A DNA stretch of 59,589 bases from positions 1-59,589 of the forward strand of contig JAFZMO010000021.1 of NCBI GenBank assembly GCA_017551165.1. The letters run 5' to 3'. The position numbers and the translations under genes were made by a program. Of the stretch, positions 1 through 8,310 are shown in pieces. Below the pieces are notes generated by a model. The model was not told where the DNA came from, made no database searches, and saw nothing but the letters and a program-made list of their open reading frames with translations. This stretch comes from Lachnospiraceae bacterium. GTDB taxonomy: Bacteria; Bacillota; Clostridia; Lachnospirales; Lachnospiraceae. Within the stretch, counting starts at the first letter, position 1; each line of letters starts with the position of its first letter.

Positions 1-168
1 GACATAAAGCATCGAGCAGATGTGACGATTGCGCTCGCCCTGATTGAAAACCTTGTGAAGAAAGGTGTGCTCAGCGAGGAGTGCTTTTTGAAGATAAAGG
101 AGGATGCGGAGCAGATGCTCGAGGAGGAAGAACTCGAGCCGGAGGAGACGATGGTAATAAACCTGTGA
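1..168 (+). CDS. C-terminal fragment of a small acidic protein (5' end outside window)
   Basis: The first frame of the window is open from base 1 to a TGA at 166-168 and encodes the last 55 residues of a protein. The visible part is helical, with an Ala/Leu-rich stretch followed by a strongly acidic tail rich in Glu. No family was recognised. It lies directly upstream of a serine recombinase and reads in the same direction, so it may be a small accessory gene of the same mobile element. That link is inference from position only. Confidence 0.5.
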   Translation, partial: DIKHRADVTIALALIENLVKKGVLSEECFLKIKEDAEQMLEEEELEPEETMVINL

Positions 169-190
169 GGACGGATGAGAATGACAGTTA

Positions 191-222
191 CGGATCGTGT
201 TTCGGATCAAGTTTCGGATCAA
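191..222. repeat. Three CGGATC words at exact 12-bp spacing
   Basis: CGGATC starts at 191, 203 and 215. The last two copies lie within a perfect 12-bp tandem repeat (GTTTCGGATCAA at 199-210 and 211-222). The array ends 13 bp before the -35 box of the recombinase promoter. This arrangement suits a regulator-binding or recombinase-binding array, or part of an attachment site. A short frame (175-258) also crosses it, so a coding repeat cannot be excluded. Confidence 0.5.
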
Positions 223-235
223 CCTGAAAATGTCC

Positions 236-264
236 TTGATTATAACTTTTTTATGTGATAGAAT
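236..264 (+). promoter_or_regulatory. Sigma-A promoter of the serine recombinase
   Basis: TTGATT (236-241) and TAGAAT (259-264) are separated by 17 bp, and a TGA just before the -10 box gives an extended -10. Transcription would start near 271, about 30 bp before the recombinase start codon. Confidence 0.6.
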
Positions 265-301
265 CAAACTAACATAGGATGATGTTTCGGAGGGCAGGCA
301 G

Positions 302-2074
302 ATGAGTCGGGTCGTGGCAATCTATGCAAGGGTTTCGACGGAGCATGAGGCACAGTTATCTGCTTTGGAAAATCAGGTGCAGTATTACAACAACGTTTTG
401 AAGCTGCATCCGGACTGGAAGTTGTACCGCCAATACATCGATGAAGGGATCACCGGCACCTCGGTAAAAAAACGGAAAGCCTTCCTCGAGATGATGGAGG
501 ACGCGGCTAGGGGTTGCTTTGACCTGATCGTTACGAGGGAAGTGTCACGGTTCGCCAGAAATACGGTGGATACGCTTCAGGAAACCCGGAAGCTGAAACG
601 AATGGGCGTCGAAGTGTATTTCACCGAAGATAACATCTGGACTATGAATGACGAGGACGGAGAACTGCGTCTTACCTTAATGGCAACGCTTGCGCAAAAT
701 GAAAGCAAGAAGACGTCAATCCGCGTCAAGGCCGGCATGAAGGTGTCCTACCAAAATGCAATACCCTACGGGAACGGCAATATTCTCGGGTATGATCGTG
801 TCGAGAAGGAACGGGTGATCAACCCTGAGCAGGCGGAAACGGTTCGCATGATCTTTGATCTCTATCTGAGCGGCATGGGATTGTCCAAGATCCAGCGTGA
901 GCTGGAGAAGCGTGGAAGACGTACTTCGTCGGGACTGACAAGATGGCATGCGAAGACGGTGAGCCAGACGCTGCGGAATCCTTTTTATTGCGGGACCATC
1001 GTTTACCGGAAAGAGTTCGTTCCGGACTATTTGGATCAACGGAAAGTAAAAAACCATGGTGAGGTTGAACAGGTGGTCGTTGAGGGAAAACATACCCCCA
1101 TCGTTACCAAAGAAGAATTTGCCCGCGTGCAGGAGTTGCTTGACAACCAGAATACCAAATTCAAAGACGGCAGGAGATATGGCGTTAAGCCGTTGGAATA
1201 TATCTGGTGCCAAAAACTGAAATGCACCTGCGGTCATAGATTCAATCGGCGGCCTTGGTCAATCGCCAGCAAGGGTGTGAGGACGTATTGCTACCAGTGT
1301 TACAGCCAGAAGATGACGGGGACGGTAGCTTCTAGACTGAAGAAGGGTCTCAGCATTGAGGGGATCTGTGATGCGCCAATCATTGCAGAATGGAAACTGG
1401 AGACGATGCTGTCAATGCTTCTCAACCTGTTCCTGTCGGATCGTAAGCGGGTGCTGCAGATTGCCAATTCTCTTCTCGAAGAGAATTTTCAGGATGATAT
1501 GAACAAGGAGATGAGAGCCAGACTGAAGAAGCAGGAGCGGCAGTTGAAAGCTCTCAAAGATAAACAGGAACGGCTTGTGGATCTCCGGCTGAACGATGAG
1601 ATTACCAGAGCACAGTTCCATGACCGCAATACAGAACTGACGGAGCGGATTGACAAGCTCGAAACAGAACTTGAGGAAATCCGGCAGGAAGAAGTACTGA
1701 GCAAGGAAGAAGTCAACAAGAAACTGGATTTGTTAAAATACACGATGAAACAGGATTTTTCGTTTACAAATATACGAATTCCTGATACCATAATAGATGC
1801 CTTTGTGAAAGAGGTTATCCCCTACAATGACCACTTTGTGTGGCGTTTGAGGATATGTGAAGGCGAGGTAGGTTGTTCAGTCGAAGGAACGGCGCGTAAG
1901 CCGAGGTTCCGACTGAGAGAATCGAAGACACCCGGCCAGGATGATAGCGACACAGGCCGCGATCAAGGATTTGAAGTAATCATCCGAAAAATAAAACGAC
2001 TGTTTCAGCCGGCTCCATCCGAAAGGGTGGGGCCGGTTAATTTTTTATTACGAATAATCCAATATGTGATATAA
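302..2074 (+). CDS. Large serine recombinase (site-specific integrase/resolvase family)
   Basis: This 590-residue protein is predicted to catalyse site-specific DNA strand exchange for a mobile element. The N-terminal resolvase domain carries the YARVST motif with the nucleophilic Ser at residue 12. A recombinase domain follows at about 160-280, then a Cys-rich zinc ribbon at about 302-340 (CxCG and CxxC pairs) and a long Lys/Glu-rich coiled coil at about 403-475, the usual order for large serine recombinases. The ATG follows GGAGGGCAGGCAG. The last ~22 codons run through a strong terminator hairpin (2008-2045), so the natural C-terminus may have been altered by insertion next to a host terminator. 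No partner integrase or clear element boundary is visible. Confidence 0.93.
   Translation: MSRVVAIYARVSTEHEAQLSALENQVQYYNNVLKLHPDWKLYRQYIDEGITGTSVKKRKAFLEMMEDAARGCFDLIVTREVSRFARNTVDTLQETRKLKRMGVEVYFTEDNIWTMNDEDGELRLTLMATLAQNESKKTSIRVKAGMKVSYQNAIPYGNGNILGYDRVEKERVINPEQAETVRMIFDLYLSGMGLSKIQRELEKRGRRTSSGLTRWHAKTVSQTLRNPFYCGTIVYRKEFVPDYLDQRKVKNHGEVEQVVVEGKHTPIVTKEEFARVQELLDNQNTKFKDGRRYGVKPLEYIWCQKLKCTCGHRFNRRPWSIASKGVRTYCYQCYSQKMTGTVASRLKKGLSIEGICDAPIIAEWKLETMLSMLLNLFLSDRKRVLQIANSLLEENFQDDMNKEMRARLKKQERQLKALKDKQERLVDLRLNDEITRAQFHDRNTELTERIDKLETELEEIRQEEVLSKEEVNKKLDLLKYTMKQDFSFTNIRIPDTIIDAFVKEVIPYNDHFVWRLRICEGEVGCSVEGTARKPRFRLRESKTPGQDDSDTGRDQGFEVIIRKIKRLFQPAPSERVGPVNFLLRIIQYVI
2008..2045 (+). terminator. 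Rho-independent terminator inside the 3' end of the recombinase frame
   Basis: An 11-bp GC-rich stem (CGGCTCCATCC with GGGTGGGGCCG, two G-U pairs) closes a GAAA tetraloop and is followed by a T-rich run. The same 28-bp sequence recurs exactly at 6738-6765, and a degraded relative lies at about 2809-2831. Confidence 0.75.
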
Positions 2075-2126
2075 TCGCCCTAAGTAGACATGTTATGTCT
2101 TGCCAAAAACGGGGTATTCCCGTTTT
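2067..2126 (+). promoter_or_regulatory. Extended -10 promoter and leader hairpin of the XRE regulator
   Basis: TGATATAAT (TATAAT at 2070-2075, with TGA just upstream) gives an extended -10 element; no good -35 is visible. In the leader, AAAACGGG (2106-2113) pairs with CCCGTTTT (2119-2126) across a 5-nt loop. This is an attenuator-like hairpin before the start at 2188. Confidence 0.45.
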
Positions 2127-2187
2127 GTGTCGTGTTTTCTTTAAGGCTGTTTTGATACGATTTTCCCGAAAGGAGGAACGAAAGCTC

Positions 2188-2697
2188 ATGGATCAGAAGA
2201 AGATAGGTGGATTCCTGAAAGAGCTCAGAAAAGAAAAAGGGATTACGCAGGAACAGCTTGCGGAAGTCTTCAATGTATCAGGAAGGACCGTGTCCCGCTG
2301 GGAAAATGGTAACAACATGCCGGATTTGGATATTTTGATCGAGATCTCCGATTACTATGAAGTTGACCTCCGAGACATACTAAACGGAGAAAGGAAACAC
2401 GAAACAATGGAAAAGGAAATGAAAGAAACCGTATTACAGGCAGTCGAATACACCAATGCAGAGTCCGAAAGATGCCACAAACGCGTCAGACTTTGCACTT
2501 CCGTCGGAATGCTCATCTTTGTGATCGCTATGATCGTAAATGATTCGTCATTTGCGGCGACTCATGAGTACGCTCATGTCGGATGCGATATCGCGCAGGG
2601 AGTCGCTCTGGGGATCATGCTTTGCGGATTGATCCTGTCAAGTCGGTACGGCGCGAAGATCAAAGCATTTAAAAAGAGATTGTTCAAAAAAGCATGA
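2188..2697 (+). CDS. XRE-family regulator with two C-terminal membrane segments
   Basis: The 169-residue product begins with a Cro/C1-type helix-turn-helix (residues ~5-60, including the ITQEQLAEVF and VSRWENG motifs). After a short linker come two hydrophobic segments at about 104-120 and 134-152, so this looks like a membrane-tethered DNA-binding regulator. The ATG at 2188 was chosen because AGGAGG lies just upstream; a longer in-frame start at 2095 falls in the leader hairpin region. Membrane-linked XRE proteins are common in Firmicutes and often control a neighbouring gene, but the target here is unknown. Confidence 0.8.
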   Translation: MDQKKIGGFLKELRKEKGITQEQLAEVFNVSGRTVSRWENGNNMPDLDILIEISDYYEVDLRDILNGERKHETMEKEMKETVLQAVEYTNAESERCHKRVRLCTSVGMLIFVIAMIVNDSSFAATHEYAHVGCDIAQGVALGIMLCGLILSSRYGAKIKAFKKRLFKKA

Positions 2698-2701
2698 CAG
2701 A

Positions 2702-2737
2702 AATGCCGGGCCGGATTAAGGTCCGGCATTTTTTGTC
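2702..2737 (+). terminator. Terminator of the XRE gene
   Basis: AATGCCGGGCC pairs with GGTCCGGCATT around a 7-nt loop and is followed by a T run. It begins a few bases after the stop codon of the regulator. Confidence 0.85.
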
Positions 2738-2868
2738 TGGAGCGAGTTGTTTGAAACAGCTATGAATCAGGGGGGAAGTAATTTGCGAAAATCAAATGAG
2801 ATCAGCTTAGCCGGTTCCATTCGAAGAGTGGCACAATAATGGCCACCCTTCGATTCATTTTATCCCTA

Positions 2869-3402
2869 TTAGGAAGGAAGATACTCAGATAGACAATCGC
2901 TAAAAACTGTAAAGCAGATAATGGCATTACGATAAACTTCGCGTTGCGCTACTTTATACTCGTTAAATGTATGATTTTTGCAGTAAAAGATAATGCCACC
3001 GATTACTATAGTAAGACCAAACAGGAGCAGGTACTGGATAGATGTATTTGAGAGTGAGCCAAATAGCAAACCACCGCCGAATAGTAGTGCCATAACGGAG
3101 AACAAAGAGCCTATGTAGGTTGTTACATTTGAATAAATAGTATTTATTGTACTTTCAAAGTGATCAACGTCTTCCGTAGCCATTTCGAGAATCTGTATAG
3201 CCACTGCAGACTGATGCTTTAGCAACGAATAATCGCTTTGCTTTTTTAAGTGAAATTGATAAAAACTACGAAGTTCCTTTAGCGCTTTGTCAGATCTTTG
3301 TTCACAGAAGTTGTCTTCTTTTGTCATAACCTCATCGGTATTTTCTAGGTTATCGGAGAAAAAAGAACTTGGAAAGAATGGATAAACGGATTTGTGGTTC
3401 AT
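2869..3402 (-). CDS. Unrecognised two-TM protein with long N-terminal helical region
   Basis: A 177-residue protein on the minus strand, preceded by AAGGAG seven bases from its ATG. The first ~90 residues are charged and helical. Two hydrophobic segments follow at about 96-116 and 122-140, then a short amphipathic tail. This outline resembles the 2TM effector-type proteins found in defence islands (for example SLATT proteins), but no diagnostic motif was seen, so that is only a possibility. Its base composition is clearly AT-richer than the chromosome downstream. It is divergent from the larger membrane protein at 3629, and both lie beside a serine recombinase, suggesting acquired cargo. Confidence 0.7.
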   Translation of the reverse strand: MNHKSVYPFFPSSFFSDNLENTDEVMTKEDNFCEQRSDKALKELRSFYQFHLKKQSDYSLLKHQSAVAIQILEMATEDVDHFESTINTIYSNVTTYIGSLFSVMALLFGGGLLFGSLSNTSIQYLLLFGLTIVIGGIIFYCKNHTFNEYKVAQREVYRNAIICFTVFSDCLSEYLPS

Positions 3403-3560
3403 GAAATGTCAATCTCCTTAATATTTTATTTGCGAAGCATAGAAAAGAGAAGCTTCGTCATAGAAAATATCTTATCACAAGACAGTGTCGAAAGATAGAG
3501 TAGAGCATGTACAATGTAGAGGATTAGGCAAATAACATATAAGAAACCATATTATACTAC

Positions 3561-3589
3561 TTGTTTGACTGAACCGGTCATGATACAAT
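3561..3589 (+). promoter_or_regulatory. Promoter of the 3629 membrane protein
   Basis: TTGTTT (3561-3566) and TACAAT (3584-3589) are 17 bp apart. The predicted start of transcription lies near 3596, which argues against the upstream in-frame ATG at 3593. Confidence 0.55.
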
Positions 3590-3628
3590 AAAATGAATTA
3601 TCAAATCTTTTCTGCTGGGGTGGTGCTT

Positions 3629-5209
3629 ATGTCAAAAGAACAGAACGGTAAGGTTAAGGATACTCATCGAGATTTTCCCTCATGGGTAAGTACGGTGATC
3701 ATATGTGTTGCGGTTGCAGATTTGATTTTTGTAACTCTATTGTTCTATTTTATGTCAATGGGGTATATCACCGAAGAAGCATTTGGTGGGGGTGCCCTTG
3801 CTATGGTTATGTCTAGCGGTATATCGATCATCGCTATTGCTGTAGCAGTGTGGGCAGGCCTTAATATTGCTAACGCCGTAGAAAGAAGACAGCTAATTAA
3901 TCTACAGGAAGCTTTAACGGATGTAGAGGAGAGACAAAGAAAACTCAAAGATGAGGAAAAGGCGTATGCCGAAACCATTGAAGATATTCGAGCAACGCAA
4001 AAGGAGGAGTTTCTTATCGAATTAGAAAGATTATCGTTTGATGTCTTGTCTCGGAAACTATTTGATGTCTTCTATATAATTGATATAAAAAAAGAGGGCA
4101 AATCAATCCCTTGGGCAAAGCTTACCTCTATCGAGCGTGAATTTCGTTTAATTGACTTTGCAGCACGTGAAAAACGAACGAGCGTTGGATTACTTCGAGT
4201 TACAGATGGAAATGAGTTTTTCCTTAGGGTTGTTGATCAGTGTGTGAACCGTATTGACAACTTGCTTTCAATGTATACGATGGAAAAAAACGATATAGTT
4301 TCTTGTTATCTAAATATTCGAAAGGGTGACTTGTATTACTATCGGGGATATGAAAGCAGGGCTCACGAAGATTTTCAAACGACTATAAGATTGTATACGC
4401 ATAAAGCGGTATTGAATCAGTTGCTAAATATTGAAAGTAAAGATCCTGGAGGTGGAATAAAAACACTCCAAGATAGTTGCAAGTTGATGAAGACTCAGGA
4501 TAAGAAAGAACCTTTGGTTGCGTATATGTGTAACACTATTGGAGATTCTTATCGCATAATGGATGATTTATCGAACTCACGAGTTTTCAGCGAGTATGCA
4601 ACAGTTTTGTGTCCGAACGAGATAACTTCACCAGAGGAACTAGAGGCTGCTGAGATATATCATAGAAAACGTGGTTGTGTACTCGAGCGCATATTTGCGG
4701 CTGATGGAAAACAATTAGAGGAGAGTTCGTTTAAGGCTACGATGGAGGAATACGAAAAAGCAGCAAAAATCAAACTTACACGAATGAATCTCAAAACGCG
4801 GTTATCTTTGATTGAGAAGTATCTAAGCGCTATGGTGGGGATAGGCTTCGTGAAAATTGATGATAATCAGCATCGAACCCCCAAAATAGTTGATGATCGA
4901 TATTTCCAAACATATAATAGCTTTTTGCCTGAACAAAAGAAAATTTGGCACTTAAGAATGCGAGAATTAGAACAGTTAAAGAACACTGCGTTGTTGATGT
5001 ATCCGGGAGAGCCGCTTGGATACGAATATGAATGTGTCTATTTCCGAAATAGATTTATTTCGTGCGGAAAAGATGCTGCGCAAAAAAAAGGAGTGGTTAG
5101 AAAGGCTACGGAGGCTATGAAAAAACTTGATTATATAGCACCGGTTAAACGAGGTTTTACGCAGGTGATTTTTGAAGACATTGAAGAAATCGTGAAACTA
5201 AAAAGATAG
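3629..5209 (+). CDS. Unrecognised two-TM protein with coiled coil and TPR-like cytoplasmic region
   Basis: The 526-residue product has two N-terminal hydrophobic segments (about 20-42 and 54-80). A charged coiled coil follows at about 82-120, then a long soluble helical region whose middle part has tetratricopeptide-like character (paired aromatic helices around residues 220-330). The ATG at 3629 follows a GGGGTGG ribosome site and is downstream of the predicted transcription start; an in-frame ATG at 3593 is too early. The gene is AT-rich and lacks the genome's GGAAAATG word. No enzymatic motif was found. Its position beside a recombinase and opposite another 2TM gene fits accessory cargo; a signalling or defence role is speculation. 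Confidence 0.75.
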   Translation: MSKEQNGKVKDTHRDFPSWVSTVIICVAVADLIFVTLLFYFMSMGYITEEAFGGGALAMVMSSGISIIAIAVAVWAGLNIANAVERRQLINLQEALTDVEERQRKLKDEEKAYAETIEDIRATQKEEFLIELERLSFDVLSRKLFDVFYIIDIKKEGKSIPWAKLTSIEREFRLIDFAAREKRTSVGLLRVTDGNEFFLRVVDQCVNRIDNLLSMYTMEKNDIVSCYLNIRKGDLYYYRGYESRAHEDFQTTIRLYTHKAVLNQLLNIESKDPGGGIKTLQDSCKLMKTQDKKEPLVAYMCNTIGDSYRIMDDLSNSRVFSEYATVLCPNEITSPEELEAAEIYHRKRGCVLERIFAADGKQLEESSFKATMEEYEKAAKIKLTRMNLKTRLSLIEKYLSAMVGIGFVKIDDNQHRTPKIVDDRYFQTYNSFLPEQKKIWHLRMRELEQLKNTALLMYPGEPLGYEYECVYFRNRFISCGKDAAQKKGVVRKATEAMKKLDYIAPVKRGFTQVIFEDIEEIVKLKR

Positions 5210-5219
5210 GGAACCTCAG

Positions 5220-5270
5220 GGCTGAACAATCACCCTCTAGGGCAGTTGTTCAGCCTTCTTGTATTGCACA
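5220..5270 (+). terminator. Terminator after the accessory membrane gene
   Basis: GGCTGAACAA (5220-5229) pairs with TTGTTCAGCC (5256-5265) and is followed by TTCTT. It separates the AT-rich accessory segment from the GC-richer aldo/keto reductase region. Confidence 0.7.
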
Positions 5271-5364
5271 GGAACTTTAATGGATAATCCATTGAGGATG
5301 CATTTTCCGAATGATAGAATGAGGACAGTGGGTTACCACAATACGATTGAACGGAGGAGAGGGT

Positions 5365-6216
5365 ATGAACAATCAAAACGATGTTTATAAGCTGGCCAAT
5401 GGGGTGGAAGTTCCGTGCATCGGGTTCGGCATGTGGCAGACGCCGGACGATCGGACCGGGATCAATGCGGTGAAGAGCGCGATCCGGGCCGGGTACACGC
5501 ACATCGACACGGCGCAGGCGTACGGCAATGAGGATTGCGTGCGGATCGCCATCGAGGAGTGCGGTGCGGACAGAAGCAAGCTTTTTATCACGACCAAGCT
5601 ATGGAATACGAATCACAGTTATGATCTTACGATGCGCTCATTTGAGGAGTCGCTTCGGAAGCTCGGGACGGACTACGTGGATCTGTTCTTGATCCATTGG
5701 CCGAATCCGGCGCCGTACCGGAGCCGCTGGCAGGCGGCCAATGCGGAAACCTGGAAGGCGATGGAAGAGTTGTATGAGGCCGGTAAGATCCGCGCCATCG
5801 GTATCAGCAACTTCCGCAAGCACCACATCGATGCGCTGCTCGAGACCGCGAAGATCAAGCCGATGGTGAACCAGATCCGCCTGTGCCCCGGTGAGACGCA
5901 GGACGAGGTTGTCGAGTACAGCCGTGCGCAGGGGATGATCCTGGAGGCTTACAGCCCGCTGGGTACCGGCAAGATCTTCGGCGTTCCGCAAATGCAGGCT
6001 TTGGCCGACAAATACGGCAAGAGCATCGCGCAGATCTGCATCCGCTGGAGCCTGCAGAGAGGCTATCTTCCGCTGCCGAAGTCGGTGACGCCGGCGCGGA
6101 TCGAGGAGAATCTCAAGGTGTTTGACTTTGAACTTGAGGAAGCAGATGTTCAGCTGATCGCTTCGCTCACGGGCTGCGTCGGACTGTCCAGTGATCCGGA
6201 CACGAGACCGTTCTGA
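5365..6216 (+). CDS. Aldo/keto reductase
   Basis: A 283-residue cytoplasmic NAD(P)H-dependent oxidoreductase predicted to interconvert aldehydes or ketones and alcohols. The AKR signature is clear: GFGMWQTPDD near the N-terminus, HIDTAQAYGNE with the catalytic Asp and Tyr, TTKLWN with the catalytic Lys, LIHWP with the active-site His, and a C-terminal PLPKSVTPARIEEN cofactor-binding segment. The ATG at 5365 is preceded by GGAGGAGAGGG; the frame extends to a TTG at 5347, which would overlap that ribosome site. Length is typical for the family. The physiological substrate cannot be read from the sequence. Confidence 0.93.
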   Translation: MNNQNDVYKLANGVEVPCIGFGMWQTPDDRTGINAVKSAIRAGYTHIDTAQAYGNEDCVRIAIEECGADRSKLFITTKLWNTNHSYDLTMRSFEESLRKLGTDYVDLFLIHWPNPAPYRSRWQAANAETWKAMEELYEAGKIRAIGISNFRKHHIDALLETAKIKPMVNQIRLCPGETQDEVVEYSRAQGMILEAYSPLGTGKIFGVPQMQALADKYGKSIAQICIRWSLQRGYLPLPKSVTPARIEENLKVFDFELEEADVQLIASLTGCVGLSSDPDTRPF

Positions 6217-6269
6217 GATGAGAACGGAAGGACTCCGTCGGAAAATGCGCTCACAAGAAGGAGAAGACC

Positions 6270-6710
6270 GTGGAATTTATCGTAAAACCGTTCTCGGAAC
6301 TCAGCCCGCTGGAACTGTATGAGATACTGAAGACGAGATCCGAAATATTTGTCGTGGAACAGCAGTGCGTCTGTCAGGACATGGATGACAAGGACAAGGA
6401 CGCGCTCCACGTGTTCTGCTGGTATGATGCCGGCAGAGTGACAGGATGCCTTCGGGTGTTCTGGAATGACGAGGCGAACGGTGTCGCACAGATCGGGCGC
6501 GTCGTAACCCTCGAGCACGGCAAGGGTATCGGCGGACAGCTTCTCCATAAGGGAGTGGAGGTAGCGAGAGAGCAGTTGAAGGCGAAGTCAATCTATCTTC
6601 ACTCGCAGCAGTATGCCATCGGATACTACGCGAAGGAGGGCTTCCGGGTGGTGTCGAACATTTTCCAAGAGGACGGGATCCCGCATGTGGAGATGGAAAT
6701 GAAGCTGTGA
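6270..6710 (+). CDS. ElaA-like GNAT acetyltransferase
   Basis: A 146-residue protein matching the ElaA branch of the GNAT N-acetyltransferase superfamily. It has the typical start (FSELSPLELYEILKTRSEIF, then VVEQQCVCQDMD) and an acetyl-CoA loop around IGRVVTLEHGKGIGGQLL. The start is GTG at 6270, preceded by GAAGGAG, with no in-frame ATG nearby. Substrate unknown. It follows the aldo/keto reductase by 53 bp, so the two may be co-transcribed, and a strong terminator lies just downstream. Confidence 0.88.
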   Translation: MEFIVKPFSELSPLELYEILKTRSEIFVVEQQCVCQDMDDKDKDALHVFCWYDAGRVTGCLRVFWNDEANGVAQIGRVVTLEHGKGIGGQLLHKGVEVAREQLKAKSIYLHSQQYAIGYYAKEGFRVVSNIFQEDGIPHVEMEMKL

Positions 6711-6737
6711 TAAGTGAAAAAGAACTGAGAGTCTATT

Positions 6738-6769
6738 GCCGGCTCCATCCGAAAGGGTGGGGCCGATTT
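6738..6769 (+). terminator. Terminator, identical 28-bp hairpin to that at 2008
   Basis: The same GAAA-tetraloop stem found at the end of the recombinase frame is repeated here exactly (6738-6765), followed by ATTTTG. It ends the aldo/keto reductase-acetyltransferase unit. Confidence 0.8.
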
Positions 6770-6906
6770 TGTGCGCCATATAGGTTATAGCGAAGGGCTG
6801 GAGAGTTGTCAGGCAGGATGGAGGAAGAGATTACATAAAAAAACGCATTTTTTGACGTCTTTTATTTATCTTGGTTTCTGAAGTATAAGACACGATTTTT
6901 TGACCA

Positions 6907-6936
6907 TTGACATAGTGTCTGCGGAAATAGTACAGT
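6907..6936 (+). promoter_or_regulatory. Sigma-A promoter of the 6981 membrane protein
   Basis: A consensus TTGACA (6907-6912) and TACAGT (6931-6936) are 18 bp apart, about 45 bp before the start codon. Confidence 0.7.
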
Positions 6937-6980
6937 GAATATGGTCGATATAACGACAATACAAGAAAGGAGAAAGTTAT

Positions 6981-7370
6981 ATGAAAACATGGAAGTTAGT
7001 TGCTGGAATCCTGTCAATTATTTTATTTGTAATTATTATGGTTCAGTCCTGTGCAGCGGGTGCTGTAAACGCACTTGAAAAAAATGGCGGCAATTCCGGT
7101 TCCGTAGGTTTCATTTGCGGAATTCTTGTTCTGACCGGAGGTATTGTTTCCGTAGCTACTCGTAATTCTACCGGAAAAGGCGGAAACGTAGCACTTATCA
7201 TCCTTTTTGGGTTGGCGGCGTTGTTCGGGTTTACCGGATATGGCAATTACAAAGACTTGGTTGTGTGGTCTTTCTGGGCGGCAATCAATGCATTGATTGC
7301 ATTTGTTGCAATAATTAACGCAAAGAAGTCACAAGAGACGATTACAGAGAAGCCTGCGGAAAAAGAATGA
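6981..7370 (+). CDS. Small multi-pass membrane protein of unknown function
   Basis: A 129-residue hydrophobic protein with about four membrane segments (roughly residues 6-26, 42-58, 72-88 and 93-112) and a charged C-terminal tail rich in Lys and Glu. The first segment looks like a signal anchor and contains a Cys, but it is not a clean lipobox. Similar small proteins occur widely in Clostridia with no known role. The ATG follows AAAGGAGAAAG, and the gene has its own strong promoter. Confidence 0.75.
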   Translation: MKTWKLVAGILSIILFVIIMVQSCAAGAVNALEKNGGNSGSVGFICGILVLTGGIVSVATRNSTGKGGNVALIILFGLAALFGFTGYGNYKDLVVWSFWAAINALIAFVAIINAKKSQETITEKPAEKE

Positions 7371-7436
7371 TTTTTGAAAATCGTTTATCGACGTGCAGAT
7401 GCATGATCGTCGTTAAGAGGACAATAGGGATTTGAA

Positions 7437-7482
7437 GCAAAGGATACCGCCAGTTGAGAGATCAAAGGGAGGTATCTTTTGC
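7437..7482. other. Intergenic long-stem hairpin without T tail
   Basis: GCAAAGGATACC pairs with GGTATCTTTTGC (one mismatch) around a ~20-nt loop. There is no U run, so it is not a standard terminator. It could be an mRNA-stabilising structure or a small-protein binding site. Confidence 0.4.
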
Positions 7483-7499
7483 ATAGGACCTAACCTTCC

Positions 7500-7528
7500 T
7501 TGACACGCATTTTGATATCCGCTATACT
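7500..7528 (+). promoter_or_regulatory. Near-consensus sigma-A promoter of the 7562 gene
   Basis: TTGACA (7500-7505) and TATACT (7523-7528) are exactly 17 bp apart, about 34 bp before the ATG. Confidence 0.8.
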
Positions 7529-7561
7529 GAATAAAATCTCATAATTGAGGAGGGTAACAAA

Positions 7562-8062
7562 ATGTACGGGTTTGTAGCTTTTTTGGCAACAACGGATAAG
7601 CCGTCCGTTGGTGCAATCATCGGTATCGTTGCATTTTTCGTTGTGATCATCGGTCTTTCAATCTGGTCCACGGTAACCGCCAGCAAGAAGGGTGCGCAGA
7701 AGATCAAGGACAAGTACGGTGACCAGATTATCGAAGAGGGTGTTTTCTCGAAATCGCTGCATTACTTCTTCACGCAGAACGATTTCCTCGTGCAGAAGTA
7801 CAATGTCGTTTTCGCGGCTTACCGCCTGAGAGATATTCGATTCATCGACATTCGCTGGGATTCTGTGCAGCGCACGAATGTGCTCTGGATGACGGATGCG
7901 GAAGGCAATCGTCTGAAACCGGCTGAGGTGATCGGCGGCACGAAGGCTGCTCAGAAGATGTACGGCAGCAACCTGCTTAGCGCGGACAAGGAGGATATGA
8001 AGAAGATTTGCGCTGCGCTTCTCAAGCATGCTCCGCACATCCAGTTCGAGCAGAAGCAGTAA
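7562..8062 (+). CDS. Membrane-anchored protein of unknown function
   Basis: A 166-residue protein with one N-terminal membrane segment (about residues 16-37) followed by a basic KK stretch. The remaining ~125 residues form a soluble alpha/beta domain that would face the cytoplasm. The pattern of short strands around FTQNDFLVQKYNVVF and a terminal helix is loosely PH-like, but no family was identified. The ATG follows GAGGAGGG, and a near-consensus promoter suggests good expression. No terminator is seen immediately downstream. Confidence 0.72.
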   Translation: MYGFVAFLATTDKPSVGAIIGIVAFFVVIIGLSIWSTVTASKKGAQKIKDKYGDQIIEEGVFSKSLHYFFTQNDFLVQKYNVVFAAYRLRDIRFIDIRWDSVQRTNVLWMTDAEGNRLKPAEVIGGTKAAQKMYGSNLLSADKEDMKKICAALLKHAPHIQFEQKQ

Positions 8063-8275
8063 GTTGCGAGGAGACTAAATATTGATACCAGCTTCATCCG
8101 CACAGCTGTGTTGGTAGATTTGTGAGAACCCAACTGCTTTTTTCAAAATAGAAATCTTTCCGTCTTGGAGTGAAAGTGCATAATAATACTCGTGAAAATA
8201 TGCAACATTCTGCCTAAATGAAAAAAACTGACGTTTCAAAAAAATAGTAGGAATAAATGAAACATATGTTTTTTG

Positions 8276-8304
8276 TTGAAATTTTTAGCAAATTGGGTTA
8301 TAAT
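8276..8304 (+). promoter_or_regulatory. Consensus promoter of the candidate small RNA
   Basis: TTGAAA (8276-8281), a 17-bp spacer and TATAAT (8299-8304). No ribosome site or open frame follows before the terminator at 8401-8436. Confidence 0.75.
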
Positions 8305-8310
8305 TACATC

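Noticed and set aside
175-258. 27-codon frame before the recombinase
   Set aside because: Overlaps the recombinase promoter region and has a poor ribosome site; probably not translated.
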